This document shows, in pieces, positions 1 through 9,243 of a stretch of DNA of 64,000 nt. This DNA is from Fusibacter bizertensis (GTDB lineage Bacteria; Bacillota; Clostridia; Peptostreptococcales; Acidaminobacteraceae). Each line of letters starts with the position of its first letter. Within the stretch, counting starts at the first letter, position 1. The stretch is from assembly GCF_029914245.1 (NCBI RefSeq), contig NZ_JARYZI010000001.1, positions 434,001 to 498,000 on the forward strand, given 5' to 3'. A program made the translations under genes and the position numbers. The notes under the pieces are model-generated. The model saw nothing but the letters and a program-made list of their open reading frames with translations, had not been told where the DNA came from and ran no database searches.

Positions 1-272
1 AGTTCTAATCCGTTTAAGATTCCAGTTTGTATATGCCATTCATATAGTATTGTTGAATTCTCAAGTAAGGATATATAAATGGTGTCTCCAGGACTCACTT
101 TAATAGTTTTACTACTATTTTCAGCATTTATGACCTGCTCCCATTTATTGTCATTTATTTTAACATAAATACAATCCAAGTCATTATTTATCATAGCTAC
201 TCCTTTCAAATATCCAATTAGAACAATAGTAATTATAAAAAGCAGTATCATGATACCTTTTTTCTTTATCAT
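1..272 (-). CDS. small membrane-anchored protein (partial)
   Basis: Only the N-terminal part (about 90 residues) lies in the window; the gene runs off the left edge. It starts MIKKKGIM with a hydrophobic segment at about residues 7-24, then an extracytoplasmic domain. The start codon is 2 nt after the stop of the protease gene upstream, so the two are co-transcribed and share a cassette. A second protease cassette further right has the same layout, a secreted protease followed by a small membrane protein, although the two small proteins show no obvious similarity. The role may be partner, inhibitor or immunity factor; this is inference. Confidence 0.6.
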   Translation of the reverse strand, partial: MIKKKGIMILLFIITIVLIGYLKGVAMINNDLDCIYVKINDNKWEQVINAENSSKTIKVSPGDTIYISLLENSTILYEWHIQTGILNGLE

Positions 273-274
273 TG

Positions 275-1447
275 CTAATACCTAGCGTAATTCAAGTAAT
301 AAACATTCCCATTAATTATATAAGCAACATTATTACCATTATCATAAGCAGTAACTGAAACACCATAGTTCTTATTTGGATCAATTAGAAGATAATATTT
401 GTCAACTGAACTATATTCTTCAAATCCTCTAATAGTCATTGAATGACCATATAAATCCCAATTATTAGGTGAGTAATAAAAACCCGCGTGAATGGGAATA
501 TTGTTTTTTAAAAGACTTTTTGCTTGAGAATAAGTCAAATAATTATATTGACTTGGATACAATCCCCAGTTATTATATGCTTTTTTTATTTCGCTCCACG
601 CTCCTCCTTGGTTTACTGGCGAGCCATACACATATGTTACAATTTCACTTGCAGTAAGATTTAAACTCTTTCGATAATTTAGGATAGAAGCACAGGTTGC
701 TGCACAACACCAATTCATTCCGTTTTGCAATACAATTGGAACAGATAAGTACTTATAGTCAACTGGAGCACCAGGATCAGAAAATATTAGATTACTATTA
801 ATAATTATGCTTTCAAAAGAATATTCTTCTACACTAGATTTATCAAGTAATGTTTCTATTTTTTTGTCAATATCCTCTTTATATTTATCTATATCTAGAT
901 TACTAGGTGTGTCACTTTCAAGTTCATTTATGACTTTGCTTGAATTATTCGATAAAAATAATGCTGACTTGATTCTAATTAATTTATGTACTCCAGGTTT
1001 ATAGTTGTTTTTTGATAAATAATTAAATTTATCTGCAAAGCTTTTTGAAAGTGTTCCTGACAATATACCATTTTCAAGCTTTGCAACTGCATAAGTACCA
1101 ATTAGTTCATTTTTCTCAAGTACTGGGAAATAATATATTTCTGTAGAATTTAGTGTCATATTATCAATATTGTAATCGTATACTCTGATTGGAGTGGCAA
1201 GGTGAACGTCATATTTATTTGTAACAGTTACTTCGTAAAAGTTACTATTCAAAATAAAATCATTGATTTGATTTTTGAAATTATGTTCTGCAAATATTAT
1301 AATGTCTCGAGAGATACTGTCATCATTCAAGTTAGGTTCGTTAACTTGGAAATTGATTTTGGTTGCAAAAACAATTGGATTAAGTACAGTAGCAGTCAAG
1401 ATTATACAGATTAGTAACAAATTAATTGTCTTAAATTTCTTTTTCAT
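275..1447 (-). CDS. secreted C39-like papain-fold cysteine protease
   Basis: 390 residues with an N-terminal signal peptide or anchor at about residues 8-28. The N-terminal half resembles a propeptide. The C-terminal half has the papain-like pattern: a Cys in NWCCAATCASI near residue 247, a His in GHSMTIRGF near 336, and an Asp/Asn in IDPNKNYG. This fits the Peptidase_C39_2 group, which cleave peptides outside the cytoplasm. The ATG at 1447 has GGAGG just upstream. It shares layout and motifs with the broken gene at 7920-9068. It is followed directly by a small membrane protein. The substrate is unknown. Confidence 0.7.
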   Translation of the reverse strand: MKKKFKTINLLLICIILTATVLNPIVFATKINFQVNEPNLNDDSISRDIIIFAEHNFKNQINDFILNSNFYEVTVTNKYDVHLATPIRVYDYNIDNMTLNSTEIYYFPVLEKNELIGTYAVAKLENGILSGTLSKSFADKFNYLSKNNYKPGVHKLIRIKSALFLSNNSSKVINELESDTPSNLDIDKYKEDIDKKIETLLDKSSVEEYSFESIIINSNLIFSDPGAPVDYKYLSVPIVLQNGMNWCCAATCASILNYRKSLNLTASEIVTYVYGSPVNQGGAWSEIKKAYNNWGLYPSQYNYLTYSQAKSLLKNNIPIHAGFYYSPNNWDLYGHSMTIRGFEEYSSVDKYYLLIDPNKNYGVSVTAYDNGNNVAYIINGNVYYLNYARY

Positions 1448-1650
1448 TTTAGACCTCCATTTTAAAGAATCATTTTTCTTAATAGTTCCATAATTTATGT
1501 GCCATAAAAACTTATCATATCTATTAAATTAACCAAATCCCCCTTTTTCTGTTAAAGTATTAAACTTCAATTATTGATTCATTGATTCATTTAATGCTGT
1601 TGAACTATAACTGAGTTTAACTCGTTAAGTTTCTATCATTTATTTGATGA

Positions 1651-1707
1651 CACATAACGTTCCTCATGTCCTCGTCGCGAAGTGATGAGGATATGGTGTT
1701 AGACGAT
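1651..1707 (-). other. attC site 1
   Basis: Core boxes ACATAACG and GTTAGACG flank the imperfect stem TCCTCGTC/GATGAGGA. Its left half belongs to the protease cassette and its right half to the broken AbiH cassette. Confidence 0.85.
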
Positions 1708-1728
1708 GGAACAATATATCTTAATTCT

Positions 1729-2732
1729 TCACTTAATGTTATATAGCTCAAATAATACTTTACTTATGCCTCTTGATAACGGATTATCAAATTTCATAGT
1801 TTCATATTTTAGATTATTCAACTTCAAATTATTAATTGCAACAAAGTTTGCTTTATTTTCATCTTCATCAGAAAAGCAATAAAAATACCAATTCGCCTCA
1901 GGATACATTTTTCTTATGTCTTCTAAATACGGTAAATCTACATCCCCCATTGACAAACCATAAACACAAATTTTTTCAACATTTTTTTTAATCTTGCTTT
2001 TATAAAATAGTTTTGCATCTCTGCGGCACGAATCAGTATCTTTTCTTGTTTTTTGTAAATATCTAAGAATACAATAGTTTTCAGTTATTCTATTATTCTG
2101 GCTTTGGATATATAAATAATCTTTTTCTAGTTCATCTATTTCATTTTCAATATGACGAATTTTATCATCATTTCCATGTCCAACTATTAAATCTTCACCA
2201 CATTTACCATGAATGTACAAAATGTTCTCATCATCAATATCATAAATTTTCTCTAATGTCAGAGTATAATTAAATTGTAAAAATAAATCTTCTTTTTTTA
2301 AATCCAATTTATACCCTGATTCAAAATATATTTTCTTTAGTAATTTATAATTATCATTGATATTTAAAGTTCTCTCAATCCAATTTGTAAAATGCTTTTT
2401 TAAAGTTTCTGAGATTATGTCATCATTTATTTCAATCTCTACTGGATCTGGATTCTCTAGTCCTAAATCATCAGGAATTTGATTTAATACAAAATCATCT
2501 GATACATCTGCTAATTTCGCCTCAAATGAACTCTAAACATATCCTCTGCCGTTAATATATAATCATGCGCTATTGACGGTCCAACCATTTCCATATATTT
2601 AATTCTATATATTTTACAGAAGTCTTCATAAAATTCATCTTCGGTTTTTATTAAATATTTCGCAAAATTTTTATAGCTACTTGGTAATCCATGATATAAA
2701 TCAAATCCATTTCCAATAATATTTAAATTCAT
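1729..2732 (-). pseudogene. frameshifted AbiH-family protein
   Basis: The N-terminal frame (from ATG 2732, GGAGG upstream) reads MNLNIIGNGFDLYHG, the conserved start of AbiH phage abortive-infection proteins, and stops at 2511. A second frame continues with FEAKLADVSDD and runs without a stop to 1729, including LFLQFNYT and a downstream GLSMGDVD segment. The joined length of about 334 residues matches the intact paralogue at 9244-10227 (327). A single-base indel near 2520-2530 explains the break, so the gene is probably inactive. AbiH proteins are predicted to abort phage infection; the mechanism is not settled. Confidence 0.75.
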
Positions 2733-2750
2733 TTATTTCCTCCTTGTTCT

Positions 2751-2809
2751 TTCGTCTAACGTTTTACCGTTCTAGCCGCCTCAGTGGCTAGAATGGTGTG
2801 TTAGACGAA
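2751..2809 (-). other. attC site 2
   Basis: TTCGTCTAAC and GTTAGACGAA form perfect inverted ends around the stem TTCTAGCC/GGCTAGAA. The R' box pairs with the R'' box of site 1. Confidence 0.9.
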
Positions 2810-2993
2810 GTTTAATTTTTATTTTTGATTTGATGAATTTGATTGTTTAGATTTTGATCCAATAAAGATAAATCCTTTAACTGTTGCAATGATAGCTAAT
2901 TTCTTTTTTGTTTATCATATTTATTGTTTAGGCTAAAAAATATAGTTATTTTTTAAAGTGAATTTTTAATTCCTCGATAATTGACAATGTTGA

Positions 2994-3485
2994 CTATCTA
3001 TCTTTAAATAAAATTTTAGAAATACTATAAGACTTCCAATAAATAATTATTCCAACAATCGCCAAAGCTATTCTAATCAGTATATTCATCTTCATCCATA
3101 TTATTTGATTTTCATAATTTCCAATTGATAAGTATTCATTAATTGTAGCTGCTTGAAAAATTGATGTTTGGACATTATTCATTATCAATAGGATACTCGC
3201 AATTTTTACTATAATTTGCTCAATTGCAAATAAATCTATGAATCTGTTAGTTTCATCCTCATCATATTTAATACTTTTCGTTATTAACTTTGGTCTTATT
3301 ATTAGAATTAATCCTACTATAAGCACTAATAAATTCGAAACAATCGTAAATAAATCTATGTTGCTTTTTGATTCACCGCCTATGCTAATTGATCCAAATT
3401 TTAATAGCAATGGTAAACTACTTTGATATGTAAAATAGATTCCAAGTGTGATAACCGCCATTTTTAATACTTTTTTTGTTTGCAT
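2994..3485 (-). CDS. cassette-encoded multi-pass membrane protein
   Basis: 163 residues with about four hydrophobic segments (near 8-26, 46-63, 88-104 and 132-150) and short polar loops. ATG 3485 follows AGGAGG. I do not recognise a family. It is the only gene of its cassette, bounded by attC sites 2 and 3, with about 180 bp of AT-rich sequence between its stop and site 2. Confidence 0.65.
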   Translation of the reverse strand: MQTKKVLKMAVITLGIYFTYQSSLPLLLKFGSISIGGESKSNIDLFTIVSNLLVLIVGLILIIRPKLITKSIKYDEDETNRFIDLFAIEQIIVKIASILLIMNNVQTSIFQAATINEYLSIGNYENQIIWMKMNILIRIALAIVGIIIYWKSYSISKILFKDR

Positions 3486-3507
3486 TTTGTTTTCCTCCTG
3501 ATAAATT

Positions 3508-3566
3508 TCGTCTAACGTTTCTGCCGTTTCCGTCGCGAAGTGACGGAAATTGTGTGTTATATGATG
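3508..3566 (-). other. attC site 3
   Basis: TTCGTCTAACG on the left and GTTATATGATG on the right. The outer boxes do not pair with each other; each pairs with the neighbouring site instead, which marks this as a junction of two different cassettes. The body GTTTCCGTC/GACGGAAAT is shared with sites 7 and 21. Confidence 0.9.
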
Positions 3567-4084
3567 CCCTTTCCGAGCGTCAGCGAGATTATCTTTTCTG
3601 AGCGCAGCTCAACTCGCTTTTGATTCTAATTAAGGTTCTTAAATTTCTTTTGATCTTTCCTTGGCGAAGCCAATTTCTATTTCATCAATCATCAGAGTTA
3701 AGTTCTTTATCGAAATTTACTTTAACTATTACCTTTGATATTTAATCACTTTTATTAATTTGTTTTGACTTTAACTTGGCGAAGCCAAATTCGCTTTTGA
3801 ACTTAATCAAATTTGGTTTTTAATTCATAGAATCTATTCGGATAAACTCTATTTCTTCATTCAATTATATGTAAAAAAACTGAGCCGAAACTCAAGTTTC
3901 TTAAATCTAAACAAAATCTTAGGTTTTACTATAATTAGAACTAAAACCAAACTTTGTCTTTTACTTATTCGAGATTTATATGCAATTTCTCTCTTTTATC
4001 ATAAATGTTATTCTAGCTTAATTTTTATTCGTCTTTAAATGTTATCTTTTATTGTATTCAAATTTCTTTTTCTCTTTTAAGGGT
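3567..4084 (-). other. cassette without a gene (family D, copy 1)
   Basis: About 520 bp with no credible ORF on either strand. It contains short perfect hairpins (GAGC-GCA-GCTC, TTGGC-GAA-GCCAA twice) and the motif GAGCGTCAGCGAG. The sequence is clearly related to the cassette at 6808-7398, with the same motif order and the same closing segment ahead of the next site. It is T-rich on the plus strand. Confidence 0.7.
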
Positions 4085-4146
4085 TTCATATAACGTTCTT
4101 CGTAGTCCCGTCGCTTCAAGTGACGGGGACTATGGTGTTAGGCGAT
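4085..4146 (-). other. attC site 4
   Basis: TCATATAACG and GTTAGGCGAT around the stem AGTCCCGTC/GACGGGGACT. The R' box pairs with the R'' box of site 3. Confidence 0.88.
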
Positions 4147-4190
4147 GGAATCAATGGAAGCATTAAGTAACTACAAATTGTATAGACGCT

Positions 4191-5096
4191 TCACAGAAAT
4201 CCTTCAAGGTCTTTTTTATCTTTCGAATATACCTGATTAAAACTCTGTTCAAATTGCTTAACATTGTGATTCATAATAAAAGCCTTATCTTTTTGAGAAT
4301 CAATGAAAAGAACCATTCCATCATAATTTGAAACCCCTCCAAAAAAGTAATTTGAACTATATATAGCAACCAAAAGTTTTGGGGATATTGGAAAGAAAAC
4401 AACTGTTCTATCATCTAATAATCCATTACTAAAAGGTTTCACTTCCAATGAAATTGAATTCATTAACATAACAGGATTATCGCTTGTTATGAATTCGGCT
4501 TCCCCAGTAATTCTAAATATAAGAAAATTCTTTCTGAGCAAAATATTAACGTATTTCTCAATGCTATCTTGACTAAAAGTTACATCGAATGATACATCTT
4601 TAAAATACTTACTTCCTTCCAAGAAATCACTAATGATTCTCTCCTTTGAAGTATCTAATTGAACATCCAACTTTCGAAGTTTTTGAACAATCGAGGGCGC
4701 AAATTTTGCATAGAGTATCTGCTGATAATCTCTGCTTTGTTTTCCTCTTAACAATTGACTAACTATGGAAATAGATAATTTTAGTTTCAATTCATCATTA
4801 AGTATTGACGAGTTATTTCGCAAAAGTACACTACTAGATTGTTTTATTATACTCGTTAGTACATCATCCAAAATCGGCTCAAGTACCTCTGCATAAGCAT
4901 TCTCCCATTTATACTTGTCATCAGAAGACTGCATAGTGTAGAAATGTCTTTCTGCTGCTGTATCTCTTATGCTAGTTAAAAAAATCTTATTTTTATCCTT
5001 ATGTAATGTGAAAACCTTTTGTAACTTTTGATTTGGTACAGTAAATCTTCTTAGATATGTCTGTGGTACATAATGTTGTTTCCTAGGTTCACTCAT
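4191..5096 (-). CDS. DUF4238 family protein
   Basis: 301 residues from the chosen ATG at 5096, which has GAGGTGAG about 8 nt upstream; an in-frame ATG 45 nt earlier lacks a site. The opening MSEPRKQHYVPQTYLRRF is the hallmark of DUF4238 proteins, and TSDNPVM occurs mid-protein as in the family. The function of DUF4238 is not established; members are often found in accessory and defence-rich regions. It is the single gene of the cassette between sites 4 and 5. Confidence 0.75.
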   Translation of the reverse strand: MSEPRKQHYVPQTYLRRFTVPNQKLQKVFTLHKDKNKIFLTSIRDTAAERHFYTMQSSDDKYKWENAYAEVLEPILDDVLTSIIKQSSSVLLRNNSSILNDELKLKLSISIVSQLLRGKQSRDYQQILYAKFAPSIVQKLRKLDVQLDTSKERIISDFLEGSKYFKDVSFDVTFSQDSIEKYVNILLRKNFLIFRITGEAEFITSDNPVMLMNSISLEVKPFSNGLLDDRTVVFFPISPKLLVAIYSSNYFFGGVSNYDGMVLFIDSQKDKAFIMNHNVKQFEQSFNQVYSKDKKDLEGFL

Positions 5097-5168
5097 AAAT
5101 AATCTCACCTCGAAATAAAGTTGAAAATAGAATAAATTCAATTATCATATTCATAAACTAATTGATTC

Positions 5169-5230
5169 TGTCGCCTAACGTTCTTGCAGTCCTCGCAGCC
5201 TCAGTTGCGAGGACTGTGTGTTAGGCGAAG
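5169..5230 (-). other. attC site 5
   Basis: TCGCCTAACG and GTTAGGCGAA around the stem CAGTCCTCGCA/TGCGAGGACTG. The body is shared with sites 8 and 12. Confidence 0.9.
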
Positions 5231-5248
5231 TTAACAAGTAATGCAAAT

Positions 5249-5758
5249 TTAATCATCCCTATTCTCCAACTCCAACAAGATATTATCTTCATACAAAACA
5301 CAAATGTAAACTTCTTGAAATTCTTGACTTGTACCTACCTGTTTAAGCATAAATTTATCAATATCACTTTTGAGTTCTTCACTTTTTAAAAACTGGACTA
5401 AATCAAATTTTAATTTCTCTATTTCATTTGTTTGTAATGTTCTATCAACTTTAATTATTACGGAAAGTCTCAATGTCCTATAAGCATGTTCATCCATTGT
5501 TAATGCATAATTATTTTTTTCATTTAATGACTGTTCAAACTTATCTAGACTTTTTAAATCAATGAATGGGGTATTGATATTTGAAAAAGCAAATAACATT
5601 CCCAAAATAACCATACTAATAATTATTGGAATAAATATTAAAATAATCGAAACTCTCCGATTCTTTTTCCACAAGTAGATCCCAATTACTAATAACATTG
5701 GAAGTATAAACCAAAATCTAAATAGAAATTCAATTAAAATGCTTATAAGACCATTCAT
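5249..5758 (-). CDS. cassette-encoded membrane protein
   Basis: 169 residues. Two N-terminal membrane segments (about 8-28 and 36-57) are followed by a polar domain of roughly 110 residues rich in Glu, Lys and Asp. ATG 5758 follows AAGGA. No family recognised. It is the single gene in the cassette between sites 5 and 6; the topology suggests an N-terminally anchored soluble domain. Confidence 0.65.
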   Translation of the reverse strand: MNGLISILIEFLFRFWFILPMLLVIGIYLWKKNRRVSIILIFIPIIISMVILGMLFAFSNINTPFIDLKSLDKFEQSLNEKNNYALTMDEHAYRTLRLSVIIKVDRTLQTNEIEKLKFDLVQFLKSEELKSDIDKFMLKQVGTSQEFQEVYICVLYEDNILLELENRDD

Positions 5759-5849
5759 ACTTGTTAATCCTTCTTCACAATTTATTTCTTAAATAAATCA
5801 AATTCATTTTATCTTTAAAGCAACTATTACAAGTTATGAGTACAATAAT

Positions 5850-5979
5850 TTCGCCTAACATTCCCGCAGTTTCCGACGTTCCTTCCTTTTAACGCCTCAG
5901 CGGAAAAAGTGGCGCAAGGCTTGCCTCGCAAGACTTGTGACATCGGAAGGAATGTCGGAAAATGTCGTGTTAGGCGAAG
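5850..5979 (-). other. attC site 6 (long form)
   Basis: TTCGCCTAAC and GTTAGGCGAA are separated by about 110 bp with the nested arms TTTCCGACGTTCCTTCC and GGAAGGAATGTCGGAAA and an internal structured loop. The left core reads AACATT where every other intact site has AACGT. The pair of outer boxes is perfectly complementary. Confidence 0.85.
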
Positions 5980-5993
5980 TAAGTAACGGAAAT

Positions 5994-6719
5994 CTAAATG
6001 ACTAAGAAAGCTTCCTCAATTCTATCGGGTTCTAACTCATATAAACTTCCAGGTTTAAAAATGTACATAATACCCAACTTACACATTCCTAGTTTTGCCA
6101 TAGCAATAATTCCCCTAAGATGCATTTGTGATACACCTCTCACAACGCCTTTTGTACCTCTTTTATTTAGGAACTCAGTTGCCATTAACTTTGAATCAAA
6201 TAAAATTATATGCTTTCCTTCATCGCCATATGAACAGTAAGTACCAGTTACTTTCCCATCTTTTTCCTCCATTATAGTCCAAAAAGGTTGACCAATTACT
6301 TTCTCATCTGGCAAAAGTTTCTCAATACTTTTTAGTATGACCTTCAGGCTCAAATTAGTTTCTGTTCCAACAAGGAGCATAATTCCATTTGCATCCGCAA
6401 AAAGTTTAGCACCCTTTTGAAAGCCACTTTTAGCAATTAATATCCCAGTACAATTACCAATTTCATTAAGTCTTGTTTTGAAAGCTTCAACAACATTTAA
6501 TTTAATTGCTTCTTTATGATCCTTGCATTCAATTATAACTCTATGATGGATATCACCTATGTAAAATTCATAAAAGACATCTACTTGATACTCAATTCCT
6601 TCTATTCTCCCTGGTATTGATACATTATGTTGAACCTCTATATTGTGACCATCAATATCAAGAATTTGTTGATATATTCTTTGAATTAGTTTTTCATAAT
6701 CTTTTCCTGTGTTTTTCAT
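5994..6719 (-). CDS. Mrr-like restriction endonuclease-fold protein
   Basis: 241 residues. The N-terminal half has a PD-(D/E)xK nuclease core: Asp47 in YQVDVFY, then E64-C-K66 in VIIECKDH, followed by an Mrr-type helix with ILIAKSGFQKGA. The C-terminal half (130-241) is not recognised. Family knowledge: Mrr_cat proteins are DNA endonucleases, often directed against foreign or modified DNA. ATG 6719 follows AAGGAAGG. Sole gene of its cassette. Specificity cannot be read from sequence. Confidence 0.75.
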   Translation of the reverse strand: MKNTGKDYEKLIQRIYQQILDIDGHNIEVQHNVSIPGRIEGIEYQVDVFYEFYIGDIHHRVIIECKDHKEAIKLNVVEAFKTRLNEIGNCTGILIAKSGFQKGAKLFADANGIMLLVGTETNLSLKVILKSIEKLLPDEKVIGQPFWTIMEEKDGKVTGTYCSYGDEGKHIILFDSKLMATEFLNKRGTKGVVRGVSQMHLRGIIAMAKLGMCKLGIMYIFKPGSLYELEPDRIEEAFLVI

Positions 6720-6747
6720 ATGATTTTCCTTCCTTTAGTTATTTATT

Positions 6748-6807
6748 TTGCCTAACGTTTCTGCCGTTTCCGTCGCGCTAGTGACGGAAATGGTGTGTTA
6801 TAGGATG
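6748..6807 (-). other. attC site 7
   Basis: TTGCCTAACG and GTTATAGGAT around the stem TTTCCGTC/GACGGAAA. Its R' box pairs with site 6 with one mismatch, the only imperfect pair in the array. Confidence 0.88.
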
Positions 6808-7398
6808 CCCCTTCCCGAGCGTCAGCGAGTCTGTCTTTTCTGAGCGTAGCTCATCAGCTTTTGAATCTGATTTGGCGCAGCCAACTCGAACCTTACTTAA
6901 TTTTTAGCTTTATGATCTTTCTCGATCTTACTATAGCTAATACCTTTGATAATTCTATTAATGGTTTTAAAATGTATTTTGATCTTACCTTGGCGAAGCC
7001 AATTTTAATTTCACTTCATTTTCACCTTTAAATTCTTTATCATTTTCACTATCTCTATTACCTTTAAAAATTGCCTTTAAATGTGTTTTAACTTCATTTG
7101 GCGAAGCCAATCTCGCTTTTGAATTTAATCAAAATTGGTTTTATTCATAGAATTAAATCGGATTAATTCTATATTCACAATCTATTATATGTAAAAAAAC
7201 TGAGCTTAAGCTCTAGTTTCATGAATCTAAACAAATTTTCAGTTTTTACAATAATTTGGATTAAAACCAACACCTGTCTATTGTTTATTCGATATTTAAG
7301 CGCAATATTCCTCTTTTGTAATAAATATTATTCTTGCCTTAACTTATGTTTCAATTTATTGGTTTATTCTTTTTCTTTTTCTTTTTCACTTAATGGGT
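6808..7398 (-). other. cassette without a gene (family D, copy 2)
   Basis: About 590 bp with no credible ORF. It is related to the cassette at 3567-4084: GAGCGTCAGCGAG near its start, then TTGGC-GCA-GCCAA and two TTGGC-GAA-GCCAA micro-hairpins, and the same T-rich closing segment. The two copies are diverged but collinear by eye. Confidence 0.7.
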
Positions 7399-7459
7399 TT
7401 CCTATAACGTTCTTACAGTCCTCGCAGCCTTAGTTGCGAGGACTGTGTGTTATATGAAG
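7399..7459 (-). other. attC site 8
   Basis: TCCTATAACG and GTTATATGAA around the stem CAGTCCTCGCA/TGCGAGGACTG. Confidence 0.9.
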
Positions 7460-7471
7460 GGCAGTAAAAAT

Positions 7472-7891
7472 TTAATTATTGTTAGTATTCTTAAAACTGT
7501 CTTTGAGTTGTAAATAAATTGAATTTTCTTTTGGTTCAATAATATATTCTCGCCAATTTTCATCATTTACCACAATAAATAAATGAGTTGATGTAGCAAA
7601 GTAATAATTGACAATCAAATCTTCATATTCAATAAATATTGAATACCCTAATCCCCAAGTTTCTTCAGCTTTGTTAGAAGTGTACCTAATGCTCTTTATT
7701 TCAGTTAATAACTTCTCTATTTCACTAGGTGATTTTAATGACTTTACTTCTCCCGAAATTCTATTTTCTATTTTTACAGATAAAGGTGAATAGTTAAGCC
7801 AATATTGTTCATCTTGATTTTTTTTGATTAAAATTGCCACTAAAACAATGACAAGTAATATTATAAAAATGAATAAAACTTTTTTTTTCAT
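7472..7891 (-). CDS. small membrane-anchored protein downstream of a protease pseudogene
   Basis: 139 residues. A hydrophobic N-terminal segment (about 4-22) is followed by a polar extracytoplasmic domain. ATG 7891 follows GGAAGG. It lies 28 nt downstream of the C39-like protease pseudogene and shares its cassette, the same order as the protease and membrane protein at 1-1447. No family recognised. A role tied to the protease (anchor, inhibitor or immunity) is inference. Confidence 0.6.
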   Translation of the reverse strand: MKKKVLFIFIILLVIVLVAILIKKNQDEQYWLNYSPLSVKIENRISGEVKSLKSPSEIEKLLTEIKSIRYTSNKAEETWGLGYSIFIEYEDLIVNYYFATSTHLFIVVNDENWREYIIEPKENSIYLQLKDSFKNTNNN

Positions 7892-7919
7892 TTCGTATTC
7901 CTTCCAGTAAATAATTATA

Positions 7920-9068
7920 TCAGTAGGAGTAGTAAAGTCTTACAGTTTTATCCCAAGTATATACATTGTTGTTGTAAGAAAATGTAAAAATTCCATTGGA
8001 TAATGTCCCTGTTTTAAAAGACTCTGAACCCGGATCCATTATTCTAACTATAAAACTAGATGAACTCTGCGAATATCCACATAAAGCAACGTGATGTGCT
8101 GAATTACCTGAGACTGCTGCAATACATGCTGGATCGTTATTATCAATAATTGTTTTAATCATGGTCGAATTCATAGTGCTATCAACTTTAGTAGGCAAAT
8201 ATGGTGATTTAAAATAGTAATTATATCCACTCATAATTGTTGTCCATGTAGCCCCTTCGTATGGAACATCTAAATCATCACACACTTTTTGAGCTGTAAT
8301 TGAGCTATAATTAGAGAGTTCATACTTCAACATTGATGCGAGAGTTGCAGCCCAACATATACCTACTTGTTCTCCGTTCACTCTCTGATTTATAATCGGA
8401 TAATTGGGCAAGTTTTTTGTAACCCCACTCAATGCTATATTATATAAGGGGACATCACTTGAAATTTTATATTTGGATAGTATTTTATCAGGTTTTAGAA
8501 TATTATTTATTTTGTACTCACTAATTTTTTGATAATTCATAATGCTTTTTGAAAGCATGATTTTATCTTTGGATTTGTTTTAACCAACCACTAAATCAAA
8601 ATCACCATCAAGATTAGTTATAAATAAACTTTCATCATATGATATTAAAACTGCATCCTTTTTTTGTGATTTAAAAAACTTCGTCAATTGATTTGAATAA
8701 TCTTTTCCAATGCTACAAAATATTTCTCCATCAGATTTAACAAGATTAATAATACCTATCACTTCATCATTTTTGACGATTGGTATATTGACAATCCCCA
8801 TATTTACTGAGTAATCAAAATTTTCATCAATATCTATTATCCTATAAGGTGTCCCAAAGTACGAATTTGATAATTCATTTAAATTAAAACCAAAACTTTC
8901 TGGATCAGATTCAATATATTTTAATGAATCTCTTACAATCGTTTCCACTGAATTTTGAATGTCTGTTTTTGTTATTTCATTTTTTCCTTCTACTTCTGAA
9001 AACGACTGATATGTACTGATGCTAGCGATAATAACAACTACTAATAATATGCTAATAATTTTTTTCAT
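7920..9068 (-). pseudogene. C39-like secreted protease interrupted by an in-frame stop
   Basis: ATG 9068 (AGGAGG upstream) opens a signal-peptide protein that meets a TAA at 8580-8582. Exactly seven codons later, in the same frame, ATG 8558 reopens and runs to 7920. Joined, the product is about 381 residues, close to the 390 of the intact relative at 275-1447. The catalytic motifs are downstream of the stop: Cys in GICWAATLASM, His in HHVALCGY, Asp/Pro in IMDPGS. The downstream part alone would lack a signal peptide. Unless the stop is read through, the protease is inactive. Confidence 0.75.
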
Positions 9069-9179
9069 TTCTTACCTCCTAGATTTAAGTTTTTAAATTT
9101 AAATTTACATTTTCATATTATTTGAATACCTCTCAAGTAACTATCATGTTATCACCTCCTTTCATTGTTTTTCATTGCC

Positions 9180-9241
9180 TTTCATATAACGTTCCTCGTA
9201 GTTGCGCCGCCTCAAGTGGCGGAACTACGGTGTTATAGGAA
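9180..9241 (-). other. attC site 9
   Basis: TTCATATAACG and GTTATAGGAA around the stem GTAGTTGCGCCGC/GTGGCGGAACTAC. Confidence 0.88.
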
Positions 9242-9243
9242 GG

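Noticed and set aside
1729-2732. Programmed frameshift in the AbiH-type gene
   Set aside because: No slippery heptamer is seen at the junction and the intact paralogue needs no shift.
7920-9068. Programmed stop read-through in the protease gene
   Set aside because: No structured or selenocysteine-type signal is evident after the TAA, and gene decay is common in this array.
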